Source: Treponema sp. UBA937
GTDB taxonomy: Bacteria > Spirochaetota > Spirochaetia > Treponematales > Breznakiellaceae
Reading direction: 5' to 3'
Length of the DNA: 21,379 bases
Assembly: GCA_002293455.1 (NCBI GenBank)
Contig: DBDH01000021.1
Location: forward strand, 33,821 to 55,199
A model generated the notes under the pieces. The model was not told where the DNA came from, made no database searches, and saw nothing but the letters and a program-made list of their open reading frames with translations. This document shows, piece after piece, positions 1 to 6,926 of the stretch (positions are counted from its first letter, which is position 1; each line of letters begins with the position of its first letter). Both the position numbers and the translations under genes were made by a program.

Positions 1-23
1 AATCACGAATCACGAATCACGAA
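1..23. repeat. AATCACG short tandem repeat (3 copies, cut by window edge)
   Basis: Three perfect head-to-tail copies of AATCACG occupy positions 1-21, followed by AA. The array starts exactly at the window edge, so it may extend further left. It lies upstream of the lipoprotein gene. The sequence shows only the repeat; no function is evident. Confidence 0.75.
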
Positions 24-135
24 ATTATGATGCCGCTTTTCATTGTGTCAAGTATCTTTTAAGCGATTTTTCCTTTTTTATCACAATATATTCTTTATTC
101 CCCTCAGTATTATTTCCCATGCAATGGAGGTTCTT

Positions 136-1254
136 ATGAAAAAGAAGCAGGTGTTTTTGATCTTTGTGCTGGTATTGCCGCTTATACTGCTTGCGGGCTG
201 CGATAATCTATTCGGAGATCCGGATGTTCCCAGCGTCCACATTTCCACCACACCGAACGGGCCGGCAATAAGTAAGACCGATGTGATCAACATACGCCTC
301 TATGCCGTAGTGAAAGGCTTTAATAACCCGGTCTACCGCTGGGAAGAAAATAATACCACTTACGGTTATTTAAGCCATCTCGATGTGAGCAGCGGCGGAA
401 CCTATAGGGTAATAGTGACAGAAAGAGATTCCCTTTCCAGAAGTGTCACTAGCGCCTCGGTTTCTGTGCCCAAAACGGGCGAGGATTTCCGTAATGAATT
501 ACGTTCGAAACAAACAATTGATGTAATTGAATTTGGCACCCTTAATAACATAGGAAGCCAAAATGGGGCAACTAATCTGGTCAGCGGGGCCATGACATCC
601 CTAGTAACCGAATACAAAAACCTGAATTGGTACGTTGACCAATTCCTATCTTACGGCGACGGCTACGTTGATATGCCCGACGCTGAATTTATCCAAAAAT
701 TTGGAGAACTCATTGGGGTTTTCAATAAAGATGTATTTAAGGATGGAACAGGGGCACGTCCGGTGGCTGCTCTTGCTACCATGGGGGTTGACAATGCCGA
801 TAAACCTTTGTGTATTGAGTACGTCAAGGCCTTTGTTGGCATGAATTTATTCGTGGGGCAGGAGAATTCACATGAAGATTATTCGACGAAGTTTCATATT
901 GGTGGTGTTGATGTTACTGTTGCGGATATACTCGAAAAGATTGAGGAACTCGGTGGGGAGGTTTACCAACCGACAGGGGAGTACCCGATAGAGGCCATCC
1001 GTGACGCCGCAATTGCCCTTCTAAGTAACGACAATAATAAACCTCTTGCCATTGATGTGTTTACTCAGTCTGGAAATTTCATCCAATTGATTGGCCTCGT
1101 TAACCGCGTGGCGAAGGCGGGGTTCCAACCAGGCTTAACGTCGCAGGCGGAATCTGCATTAATGTCCGCCACAGGTCTTGATTACAATTATTTGCGTCAG
1201 TATGGTATCTTGCAGCCGGGGGCGTTCAAGCCTCAGGGTATTCAGGCAGAGTAA
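136..1254 (+). CDS. Putative lipoprotein of unknown function, Ig/PKD-like N-terminal region
   Basis: The product is a 372-residue exported protein that I cannot assign to a named family. The start at 136 is chosen because GGAGG (126-130) sits five bases upstream and because the protein then begins with a classic lipoprotein signal peptide: MKKK, a hydrophobic stretch, and lipobox L-L-A-G-C with the lipidated cysteine at residue 22. The open frame continues upstream to 43 but that extension has no ribosome binding site. After the lipobox, residues of about 30-110 look like a beta-strand-rich Ig/PKD-type domain (TTPNGP, then Y-R-W-E and GGTYRVIVTE). The rest appears alpha-helical and contains no recognised catalytic motif. 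The protein is expected to be anchored in a membrane, facing the periplasm or the surface. The stop codon TAA lies within the first base pairs of a tandem repeat that leads into two REP-like units. Family and function are unknown. Confidence 0.85.
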   Translation: MKKKQVFLIFVLVLPLILLAGCDNLFGDPDVPSVHISTTPNGPAISKTDVINIRLYAVVKGFNNPVYRWEENNTTYGYLSHLDVSSGGTYRVIVTERDSLSRSVTSASVSVPKTGEDFRNELRSKQTIDVIEFGTLNNIGSQNGATNLVSGAMTSLVTEYKNLNWYVDQFLSYGDGYVDMPDAEFIQKFGELIGVFNKDVFKDGTGARPVAALATMGVDNADKPLCIEYVKAFVGMNLFVGQENSHEDYSTKFHIGGVDVTVADILEKIEELGGEVYQPTGEYPIEAIRDAAIALLSNDNNKPLAIDVFTQSGNFIQLIGLVNRVAKAGFQPGLTSQAESALMSATGLDYNYLRQYGILQPGAFKPQGIQAE

Positions 1255-1284
1255 CGCAGTAGTGACTGTAACGCAGTAGTGACA
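1251..1284. repeat. Two tandem 17-bp repeats at the lipoprotein stop codon
   Basis: GTAACGCAGTAGTGACT (1251-1267) is followed directly by GTAACGCAGTAGTGACA (1268-1284), one mismatch in 17. The first copy contains the lipoprotein gene's TAA stop, and each copy carries TAG-TGA in another frame. The second copy runs into the GTGAC/GTCAC palindrome of REP-like unit A. Confidence 0.85.
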
Positions 1285-1332
1285 GTCACCCGAAAAGCCT
1301 GGTGTAGGTATAGCACGGAATACGCTATATAT
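1278..1332 (+). repeat. REP-like unit A (about 55 bp)
   Basis: The unit begins with the palindrome GTGACAGTCAC (1279-1289), then a short A-rich/AGCCT segment, and ends in ACGCTATATAT. It matches units at 1337-1390 and 2347-2400 over its length with substitutions and one extra base. TAGC and GCTA near its right end are inverted relative to each other, so two small hairpins are possible. The association with a RAYT transposase gene immediately downstream identifies it as a probable REP/BIME-type element. Confidence 0.75.
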
Positions 1333-1336
1333 CAGT

Positions 1337-1390
1337 AGTGTCAGTCACCAAAAAGGTCTAGCGTCGTTACGGCACGGGCGCGCTATATAT
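1337..1390 (+). repeat. REP-like unit B (54 bp)
   Basis: This is a second copy in the same orientation, four bases after unit A. It keeps CAGTCACC, the A-run and AGCGT...GCGCTATATAT. Its head palindrome is degraded (GTGTCAGTCAC), but TAGCG and CGCTA form a perfect 5-bp inverted pair flanking a 17-base loop. The tandem A-B arrangement resembles paired REP elements next to RAYT genes. Confidence 0.75.
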
Positions 1391-1403
1391 GTGGTATTTT
1401 ACG

Positions 1404-1433
1404 AAGAGAAGCGGGTTCGCTTCTCTTTTTTTT
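1404..1433 (+). terminator. Rho-independent terminator after the lipoprotein gene and REP pair
   Basis: AAGAGAAGC (1404-1412) pairs perfectly with GCTTCTCTT (1419-1427) around a six-base loop, followed by a further run of six T (1428-1433). It should stop transcripts from the lipoprotein gene before the RAYT gene. Confidence 0.88.
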
Positions 1434-1502
1434 GCAAAAAAATCCGTTTTATTAAAGCAAAAACGCGTTTTCACCCCTTATATACATGCATAAGAGGTAA
1501 GT

Positions 1503-2351
1503 ATGCGCAAAAGAAGAGAATTCATAGAGGGTGCGTTTTATCATGTAACGTCCCGCACAAACAACAAAATACGTATATTTGAAAACAGACTTGGACGAAA
1601 AATAATGCTTATGACACTGGAAAGCGCAAAAGACAAATTCCGTTTTGTCCTTACAAACTTCTGCATAATGCCAACTCACATTCACTTGTTAATCCAGCCG
1701 CAAAAAGGAACTCGTCTTAACATTATCATACAATGGATAAAAACATATTCGGCAAAATACTGGAACCGCATACATGGTTCAAAAGATCATGTATGGGGTG
1801 AGCGATATTTTGCAAGAATGATAAAAAATCCGGAGGAATACGATTATGTTATGAACTATATCGACCAAAATCCCGTAACCGCCGGACTTTCTGCCGCTCC
1901 TGCCGATTGGAACGCATCGGGAGCGTTTTACAAAGCAAACAATATCAAAGGACTTATCGACTTTGCCCCGTATGAAAAGCAGCAATATATCAAATTACTA
2001 TCCCCAATACCGCCCGATGTATCAAGGCTTCTGCCCCTGCGCCAACTTGAACAAACATTGCACTATTACGGACTTTACACCAAGGATATAAACCGTCTTC
2101 ATGCTCTTGTTCCAACAATACCCAGAATAGGCGATACCAGAACCATGCGGAATCCGCCCGTATGCCTTCACTACCAAACACAAACAAGCGATTTTTTCAT
2201 AATTGAATACGATGGCCAAAATACCATGTACGGCAGATTCAGGCTTTCCGTATTTCCACACACAAACGAATACCGAAAATTCACCCTTTCTGAACTAAAA
2301 AATATTCCATCGATAAAGCTGGATTTCTCCTGGCGAGTGACAGTCGAGTGA
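1503..2351 (+). CDS. REP-associated tyrosine transposase (RAYT), Y1/IS200-like HUH endonuclease
   Basis: This 282-residue protein belongs to the single-tyrosine HUH transposase superfamily, in the subgroup associated with REP repeats. The N-terminus has the conserved F-Y-H-V-T-S-R-x-N-N strand. The metal-binding HUH motif is H59-I-H61 within PTHIHLLIQP. The expected catalytic-tyrosine helix follows WGERYF as EEYDYVMNYIDQNPVTAGL, with Y119 the most likely nucleophile. All family signatures are intact, so the enzyme could be active; it would nick and rejoin single-stranded REP DNA. About 150 C-terminal residues follow the catalytic core and I do not recognise them. GAGG lies five bases before the ATG. 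The gene stands alone between REP units B and C, and its TGA stop lies inside the tandem head of unit C. No IS200 ends, TnpB gene or target duplication are visible, which favours a domesticated RAYT over a mobile IS. Confidence 0.9.
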   Translation: MRKRREFIEGAFYHVTSRTNNKIRIFENRLGRKIMLMTLESAKDKFRFVLTNFCIMPTHIHLLIQPQKGTRLNIIIQWIKTYSAKYWNRIHGSKDHVWGERYFARMIKNPEEYDYVMNYIDQNPVTAGLSAAPADWNASGAFYKANNIKGLIDFAPYEKQQYIKLLSPIPPDVSRLLPLRQLEQTLHYYGLYTKDINRLHALVPTIPRIGDTRTMRNPPVCLHYQTQTSDFFIIEYDGQNTMYGRFRLSVFPHTNEYRKFTLSELKNIPSIKLDFSWRVTVE

Positions 2352-2400
2352 CAGTCACCAAAAAAGCCTAGCGTACCATAGCACAAAACACACCATATAT
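2334..2400 (+). repeat. REP-like unit C with duplicated head, overlapping the RAYT stop
   Basis: CGAGTGACAGT occurs twice in tandem (2334-2344 and 2345-2355). The second copy opens the 54-bp unit (2347-2400), which matches units A and B: GTGACAGTCACC, AAAAAAGCCTAGCGT, and ATATAT at the end. The RAYT stop codon TGA (2349-2351) is part of the unit. The right-hand part (CACACCATATAT) has lost the inverted pair seen in A and B. Confidence 0.78.
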
Positions 2401-2525
2401 AAAGCAACACAGGAACTTCACCATGCCACGAATGGGAAACACAAGTGGCCGGACTCCTCTTTTTTACTGGTACAACAGGTTTTATCCCGCGAAGATCAAA
2501 AAATCGAAGTTTTAGAGAAATATCC

Positions 2526-2554
2526 TTTAAAAAAAACTGTTTTTCTGTTATATT
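2526..2554 (+). promoter_or_regulatory. Candidate sigma70-type promoter for clpS-clpA-aat
   Basis: TTTAAA (2526-2531) and TATATT (2549-2554) are separated by 17 bases, matching the -35 and -10 consensus at 4/6 and 5/6 positions. The predicted start falls about 20 bases before the clpS ATG, leaving room for the AGAAAGGA ribosome binding site (2566-2573). Confidence 0.5.
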
Positions 2555-2580
2555 TATCATCAAATAGAAAGGATTTATCG

Positions 2581-2892
2581 ATGGCAAAGGAGCGAAATAC
2601 CGGTTTTAATACGGCGGAGAAAGTGCTTGACAGGCTGAAAGAACCGGAGGATTATCAAGTTATATTATTAAATGATGATTACACCAGCATGGACTTTGTC
2701 GTAGAAATTCTCATGACTGTTTTTCATAAATCGGCGGAAGATGCCGCCTGTATTATGCTGCATGTGCATAAAAAGGGAAAAGGGCTTGCCGGGATTTATC
2801 CCTGGGATATTGCCCTTACGAAAGCGAACCAGGTTCATAGCTTGGCAAGACAACATGAATATCCCCTCAAATGTAATGTAGAAAAAGTATGA
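2581..2892 (+). CDS. clpS: ATP-dependent Clp protease adaptor ClpS
   Basis: ClpS recognises proteins with N-terminal Leu, Phe, Tyr or Trp and delivers them to ClpAP for degradation in the cytoplasm. The 103-residue product has the usual length and architecture: a short flexible N-terminus, then a folded core. The substrate-pocket residues are present: N31-D32-D33 in LLNDDYTSMDFV, gatekeeper M37, and H63 in HVHKKGKGLAGIY (corresponding to N34, D35, M40 and H66 of the E. coli protein). The C-terminus QHEYPLKCNVEKV is typical. The AGAAAGGA site (2566-2573) supports the ATG at 2581. It is the first gene of an operon with clpA 30 bases downstream and aat after that. Confidence 0.96.
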   Translation: MAKERNTGFNTAEKVLDRLKEPEDYQVILLNDDYTSMDFVVEILMTVFHKSAEDAACIMLHVHKKGKGLAGIYPWDIALTKANQVHSLARQHEYPLKCNVEKV

Positions 2893-2922
2893 GTCCTTAC
2901 AGATGTAAAGGAGCGTGAAACA

Positions 2923-5301
2923 ATGAACATAAGCGGCCATGTGCAGGCCATAATTAATGCCGCATACAACGAGGCTAAGGTACGGAATCATGAGTATCTT
3001 ACCCCCGAACATATTCTTTATGCGGCCCTTGCTTTTGACGAGGTCCAGGATGTTATTGCTTCCTGCGGCGCGAATTTGGATCAGTTAAAAAACGGGATGG
3101 AAAATTATTTTGAGCAGAAACTGCCTGTTATGAAACAGATTGAACCGACTCAAAGCGTAGGCTTCCAGAATGTTTTGGAAAGAGCGGTAATTCATAGTCA
3201 ATCAGCCCAGAAAGAAACGCTGGATGTGGCGGATATTCTGGTGTCCCTGTACGATGAAGAACGGAATTATTGCGCCTATTATCTGCGTAAAGTGGGGATA
3301 AAGCGGCTTGATCTTTTGGAAATTCTTTCTCATGGTCCGCATTCCCTGTCTCCCGAAGATGAAGAACAAATGAGGAAATTTGAAGAGGATATCTTCTTTT
3401 CCTCCGCCGATTATTCCGATAAAGACAAAGATTTTGCCGATGATTTTTCCCAAAGCCGCCGCCCAAAACCGGCACGGAAAAGCGCTTTGGAACGCTTTTC
3501 AAGGGAATTAACGGCGCTTGCCCAAAAAGGGGAATTGGAACCGGTTATCGGCAGGGAAGCCGAACTTGACAGGACCATTCAGGTTCTTTGCAGGCGTCTT
3601 AAGAACAACCCCGTACATGTCGGCGATTCGGGCGTCGGAAAAACCGCGATAACGGAAGGCCTTGCCCAGCGGGTTGCCGGCGGAAATGTGCCTCCCGGAT
3701 TAAAAGATTTTCAGATTTATTCCCTCGACATGGGGGCCCTTGTGGCGGGAACAAAATACCGCGGCGATTTTGAAGAAAGGATTAAGCGCGTCGTTGATGA
3801 GATCCTTAAAAAGGAAAGGGCAATTCTTTTTATTGATGAAATCCATACGCTTGTCGGTGCGGGTTCGGTTTCCGGCGGCTCTCTTGACGCGTCGAACCTT
3901 TTAAAGCCGGCGCTCAGTTCCGGGAAAATCCGCTGCATCGGTTCGACCACTCACGAAGAATACAGCAAGTTTTTTGAAAAGGACCGGGCGCTTTCGCGGC
4001 GTTTCCAAAAGATCGATATAAACGAACCCTCGGAAGATGAAGCCATAGAAATCCTCCGCGGCTTAAAACACAAATACGAAGAGTATCACCATGTAACATA
4101 CAGTAATGACGCGGTAGAAGGCGCGGTCCGTCTTTCCGCGCAGTTTATCACCGAACGGCGGCTGCCCGATAAAGCTATCGACATAATTGATGAGGCTGGA
4201 GCTTTTGTAAAAATTGAAGCCTACAAACAGGAAAAAGCGGTTCCAGAAACAGAACAAACTGATAACGCCGCTTTTGCCGGTGAAGAAAAAGAAGCTCCGT
4301 TACCGGAAACGCTTTCCGTGAATCTCGATCAAATTGAAAAAGTGGTTTCCCGGATTGCCCGCATCCCCGAACGTTCGGTGGGCGAATCTGAAAAAGACCG
4401 TCTGAAAGTTTTGGAAGATAAACTCAAAAGCCGGATATTCGGTCAGAACAGCGCGGTAGAAGCTGTCGTAAAATCCGTGAAACGCTCCAGAGCCGGATTC
4501 CGCGGTGAAGGGAAACCGGTCGCGAACTTCCTTTTTGTGGGACCTACCGGCGTCGGGAAAACAGAACTCGCCCGCAGCCTCGCGGACATTCTCGGTATCA
4601 CGATGCATCGTTTTGATATGAGTGAGTATCAAGAGAAGCACACCATCAGCAGGCTGATCGGTTCTCCTCCGGGCTATGTCGGATACGAAGAAGGCGGACT
4701 GCTCACGGAAGCCGTCCGCAAACAGCCGCACGCGGTGGTATTGCTTGACGAGATCGAAAAGGCTCATCCTGATATTTACAACATTCTTCTGCAAATAATG
4801 GATTACGCGACACTTACCGACAACAACGGCCGCAAAGCCGATTTCCGTAATGTGGTGTTAATTATGACGAGCAACGCGGGCGCGCGCGACATTGGGAAAA
4901 ACCTTATCGGTTTCGGTGACCGCCTTATGGATGATTCAGCGGTAGACGGCGCTGTCGAGAAAATCTTTACGCCGGAATTCCGCAACAGGCTGGACGCGAT
5001 TATCCGCTTCGGTCATCTTTCGGAAGATATCATGATTTCCATCGTGGAGAAAGAACTCGATTTGTTTAGGGCGCAGCTTGCGGAAAAGAATGTAACGATT
5101 GACATCAGCAGCGAAGCGGTCAAGCATCTTGCCGCCGAAGGATACAGCAAGGAGTTCGGAGCCAGAAACGCCGGACGGATTGTCGAAGACAAAATTAAAT
5201 CTTTCTTTGTAGATGAAGTTCTTTTTGGCAGATTGAGCGGCGGAGGAAAAGCCGCGGTCAGCTGGAAGGACGACGCTTATTGTATCGAGGTATTGAACTA
5301 A
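2923..5301 (+). CDS. clpA: ATP-dependent Clp protease ATP-binding subunit ClpA
   Basis: ClpA is the AAA+ unfoldase that threads ClpS-delivered substrates into the ClpP chamber. The 792-residue product has a Clp N domain (about 1-145), an acidic linker, and two AAA+ modules. D1 has Walker A GDSGVGKT (234-241), Walker B ILFIDE (301-306) and arginines near 359-360. D2 has Walker A GPTGVGKT (540-547), Walker B VVLLDE (605-610) and the ClpP-docking loop I662-G663-F664. The absence of a ClpB/ClpC middle coiled coil, together with the D2 sequence IFTPEFRNRLD, supports ClpA rather than ClpC. An acidic, Gln/Glu-rich stretch (about 436-460) between the modules looks like a lineage-specific linker. The residues before D1 Walker A are PVHVG, where PLLVG is usual. 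AAAGGAG precedes the ATG. No clpP gene is in the window. Confidence 0.96.
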   Translation: MNISGHVQAIINAAYNEAKVRNHEYLTPEHILYAALAFDEVQDVIASCGANLDQLKNGMENYFEQKLPVMKQIEPTQSVGFQNVLERAVIHSQSAQKETLDVADILVSLYDEERNYCAYYLRKVGIKRLDLLEILSHGPHSLSPEDEEQMRKFEEDIFFSSADYSDKDKDFADDFSQSRRPKPARKSALERFSRELTALAQKGELEPVIGREAELDRTIQVLCRRLKNNPVHVGDSGVGKTAITEGLAQRVAGGNVPPGLKDFQIYSLDMGALVAGTKYRGDFEERIKRVVDEILKKERAILFIDEIHTLVGAGSVSGGSLDASNLLKPALSSGKIRCIGSTTHEEYSKFFEKDRALSRRFQKIDINEPSEDEAIEILRGLKHKYEEYHHVTYSNDAVEGAVRLSAQFITERRLPDKAIDIIDEAGAFVKIEAYKQEKAVPETEQTDNAAFAGEEKEAPLPETLSVNLDQIEKVVSRIARIPERSVGESEKDRLKVLEDKLKSRIFGQNSAVEAVVKSVKRSRAGFRGEGKPVANFLFVGPTGVGKTELARSLADILGITMHRFDMSEYQEKHTISRLIGSPPGYVGYEEGGLLTEAVRKQPHAVVLLDEIEKAHPDIYNILLQIMDYATLTDNNGRKADFRNVVLIMTSNAGARDIGKNLIGFGDRLMDDSAVDGAVEKIFTPEFRNRLDAIIRFGHLSEDIMISIVEKELDLFRAQLAEKNVTIDISSEAVKHLAAEGYSKEFGARNAGRIVEDKIKSFFVDEVLFGRLSGGGKAAVSWKDDAYCIEVLN

Positions 5302-6111
5302 ATGTCAGGCCGGATCCGGCACGGCGGTCCCGACCCGAATTTTCCCGTACTGCACGAATACCAGCGTTTTGATTTTCCCTGGAAAATCAAAAATGATCCA
5401 AGCGTCGTAGACGTAGGCGGCAACCTTTCGCCGGGAATGCTTCTTTCCGCCTACGAACAGGGATTGTTTCCCTGGTATAATGAAGATGATCCCATCCTTT
5501 GGCATTCCCCCGATCCGCGTTTTGTTTTGTTTCGGAATAATCTTCACATCTCAAAATCGATGAAAAAAATTTTTCGGCAGAAAAAATTTGAAATCAGGTT
5601 TGATACCGATTTTGAGGGTGTAATCCGTAACTGCGCCGGAGCGGAAAGAAAAGAACAAGACGGAACATGGATTACCGATGACATGACTGCCGCCTATACA
5701 AAAATGCATCATCTTGGCTGGGCTCATTCCGCGGAAAGTTTTATTGACGGAAAACTCGCCGGCGGCTGTTACGGGATACGCCTTGGCAATGCCTTTTTTG
5801 GCGAATCCATGTTTTCCATTACACCGAATGCTTCAAAGGCGGCATTTCTAACCTTGGCGCAAATCCTTTTTGATGATGAGCTTGCGTTCATTGACAGCCA
5901 GGTCCACACCGATCATCTTGAAAGTCTTGGGGCAGTCAATATCCCAAGAACAGAATATTTAACACTGCTTTACAGCACGTTACAGCAAAGACATATTCCG
6001 GCTGACAAAGTCCATCCTCAATTCCGCCGCCTTGTAATGGACCAGGCCGACCGCCGGGGAAAGTGGTCGGAGATATATGAGAATGAATTAAAAAAGATCA
6101 ACAGCTATTGA
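5302..6111 (+). CDS. aat: Leucyl/phenylalanyl-tRNA--protein transferase
   Basis: Aat transfers Leu or Phe from charged tRNA to proteins with N-terminal Lys or Arg, creating the N-degron read by ClpS. The 269-residue product carries the family signatures: GGNLSPGMLLSAYEQGLFPWY (about 39-59), ILWHSPDPR (65-73), LHISKSMKK, GTWITDDM (121-128), FFGESMFS (165-172) and DSQVHTDHLESLGA (198-211). Its N-terminus has about 30 extra residues before the conserved block compared with the E. coli enzyme; a start further in cannot be excluded. The ATG follows the clpA TAA with no gap, implying coupled translation. The gene converges on a HAD phosphatase gene with only five bases between stop codons and no visible terminator. 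Confidence 0.95.
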   Translation: MSGRIRHGGPDPNFPVLHEYQRFDFPWKIKNDPSVVDVGGNLSPGMLLSAYEQGLFPWYNEDDPILWHSPDPRFVLFRNNLHISKSMKKIFRQKKFEIRFDTDFEGVIRNCAGAERKEQDGTWITDDMTAAYTKMHHLGWAHSAESFIDGKLAGGCYGIRLGNAFFGESMFSITPNASKAAFLTLAQILFDDELAFIDSQVHTDHLESLGAVNIPRTEYLTLLYSTLQQRHIPADKVHPQFRRLVMDQADRRGKWSEIYENELKKINSY

Positions 6112-6116
6112 GTCTT

Positions 6117-6902
6117 TTACAAAAACGTCTTCAATGCTTTCGCGACGCCGTTATGCAAAACATCATCTGTAATATACTTTGCGGCAGCTTTAAGATCATC
6201 GCTTGCGTTTCCCATGGCAATGCCGGTTCCGACAAAACGGATCATATCAAGATCGTTAATACTGTCACCGATGGCGATGCATTCATCCGGATTAATCCCG
6301 ACAACATCAAGCGCGCGCTGTATTCCTTTTGATTTGCTTTCACCTTTTATGATTGCTTCGTGATAATGCGCCTGGAGATTGAAGTGCAGCAATGAATCAA
6401 ATGTTTTTTGCTCAGATTCATCGATGCCGCCTTCAATCGTCAATTTGCTGATCACAGCATTCCGATATGCGGTATCAAAGGTATTTGTTTTGCCAACTGT
6501 AAAAGGTTTCCGTTCCGGAATGATGCCGGAAATATTTCCCAGCGCGTACAGCGCGGATTCTCCCTCAAATAAACACCATTTACCGATACGTGTATATAAT
6601 TCACATAACGCGGATAGTTGATCGCCGGGAATTTGATTATGATAAATCGTTGTAAATTTGTTTGAAGATTCTTTTAATAATACCTGCGTACCTGCAGCCG
6701 CTATGATACCATCCAGCCAGAGAGCGTTTGTAAAGAGTGACGGAATATTCGCATAAGAACGGGCGGTGCTTAGAAAAACAAGATATCCCTCATGGTGCGC
6801 TTGTTCAATTTGTGTAATATCTTCTCCGCTGATTTCGCTGCTTCCCAGGGGAACAAGCGTACCGTCTATGTCAAGGAAAATTGCCTTTCGTATATGCCGC
6901 AT
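6117..6902 (-). CDS. Cof-type HAD-IIB family hydrolase (sugar- or nucleotide-phosphate phosphatase)
   Basis: This 261-residue protein has the HAD signatures: motif I D11-I-D13-G-T near the N-terminus, with D11 the expected nucleophile; a motif II serine/threonine in VFLSTARS; the motif III region lysine in KGESKSKGIQRAL; and motif IV GDSINDLDM near residue 220. The long insert between motifs II and III fits the C2B cap of Cof phosphatases, which dephosphorylate varied sugar phosphates and cofactors. The exact substrate cannot be read from sequence. The gene starts 24 bases after the upstream lipoprotein gene, with only a weak, distant AAGAAG as ribosome binding site, so it probably shares that transcript. 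Confidence 0.92.
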   Translation of the reverse strand: MRHIRKAIFLDIDGTLVPLGSSEISGEDITQIEQAHHEGYLVFLSTARSYANIPSLFTNALWLDGIIAAAGTQVLLKESSNKFTTIYHNQIPGDQLSALCELYTRIGKWCLFEGESALYALGNISGIIPERKPFTVGKTNTFDTAYRNAVISKLTIEGGIDESEQKTFDSLLHFNLQAHYHEAIIKGESKSKGIQRALDVVGINPDECIAIGDSINDLDMIRFVGTGIAMGNASDDLKAAAKYITDDVLHNGVAKALKTFL

Positions 6903-6926
6903 AATGTTAGTAATCTTCTTTTTACA

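Noticed and set aside
1503..2351. A complete IS200/IS605 insertion sequence
   Set aside because: No TnpB gene or subterminal IS200 hairpins are visible, the protein is longer than TnpA, and REP-like units flank it; RAYT fits better.
2440..2466. Possible terminator AGTGGCCGGACT followed by a T-run before clpS
   Set aside because: The inverted sequence cannot form a stable stem (only GGCC plus three outer bases that do not stack continuously), so I do not call a terminator.
2171..2587. A 138-codon minus-strand open frame across the RAYT 3' end
   Set aside because: It overlaps the RAYT gene, REP unit C and the clpS promoter region, and has no family features.
4300..4794. A 164-codon open frame antisense to clpA
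   Set aside because: It overlaps the second AAA+ module of ClpA and shows no recognisable protein features.
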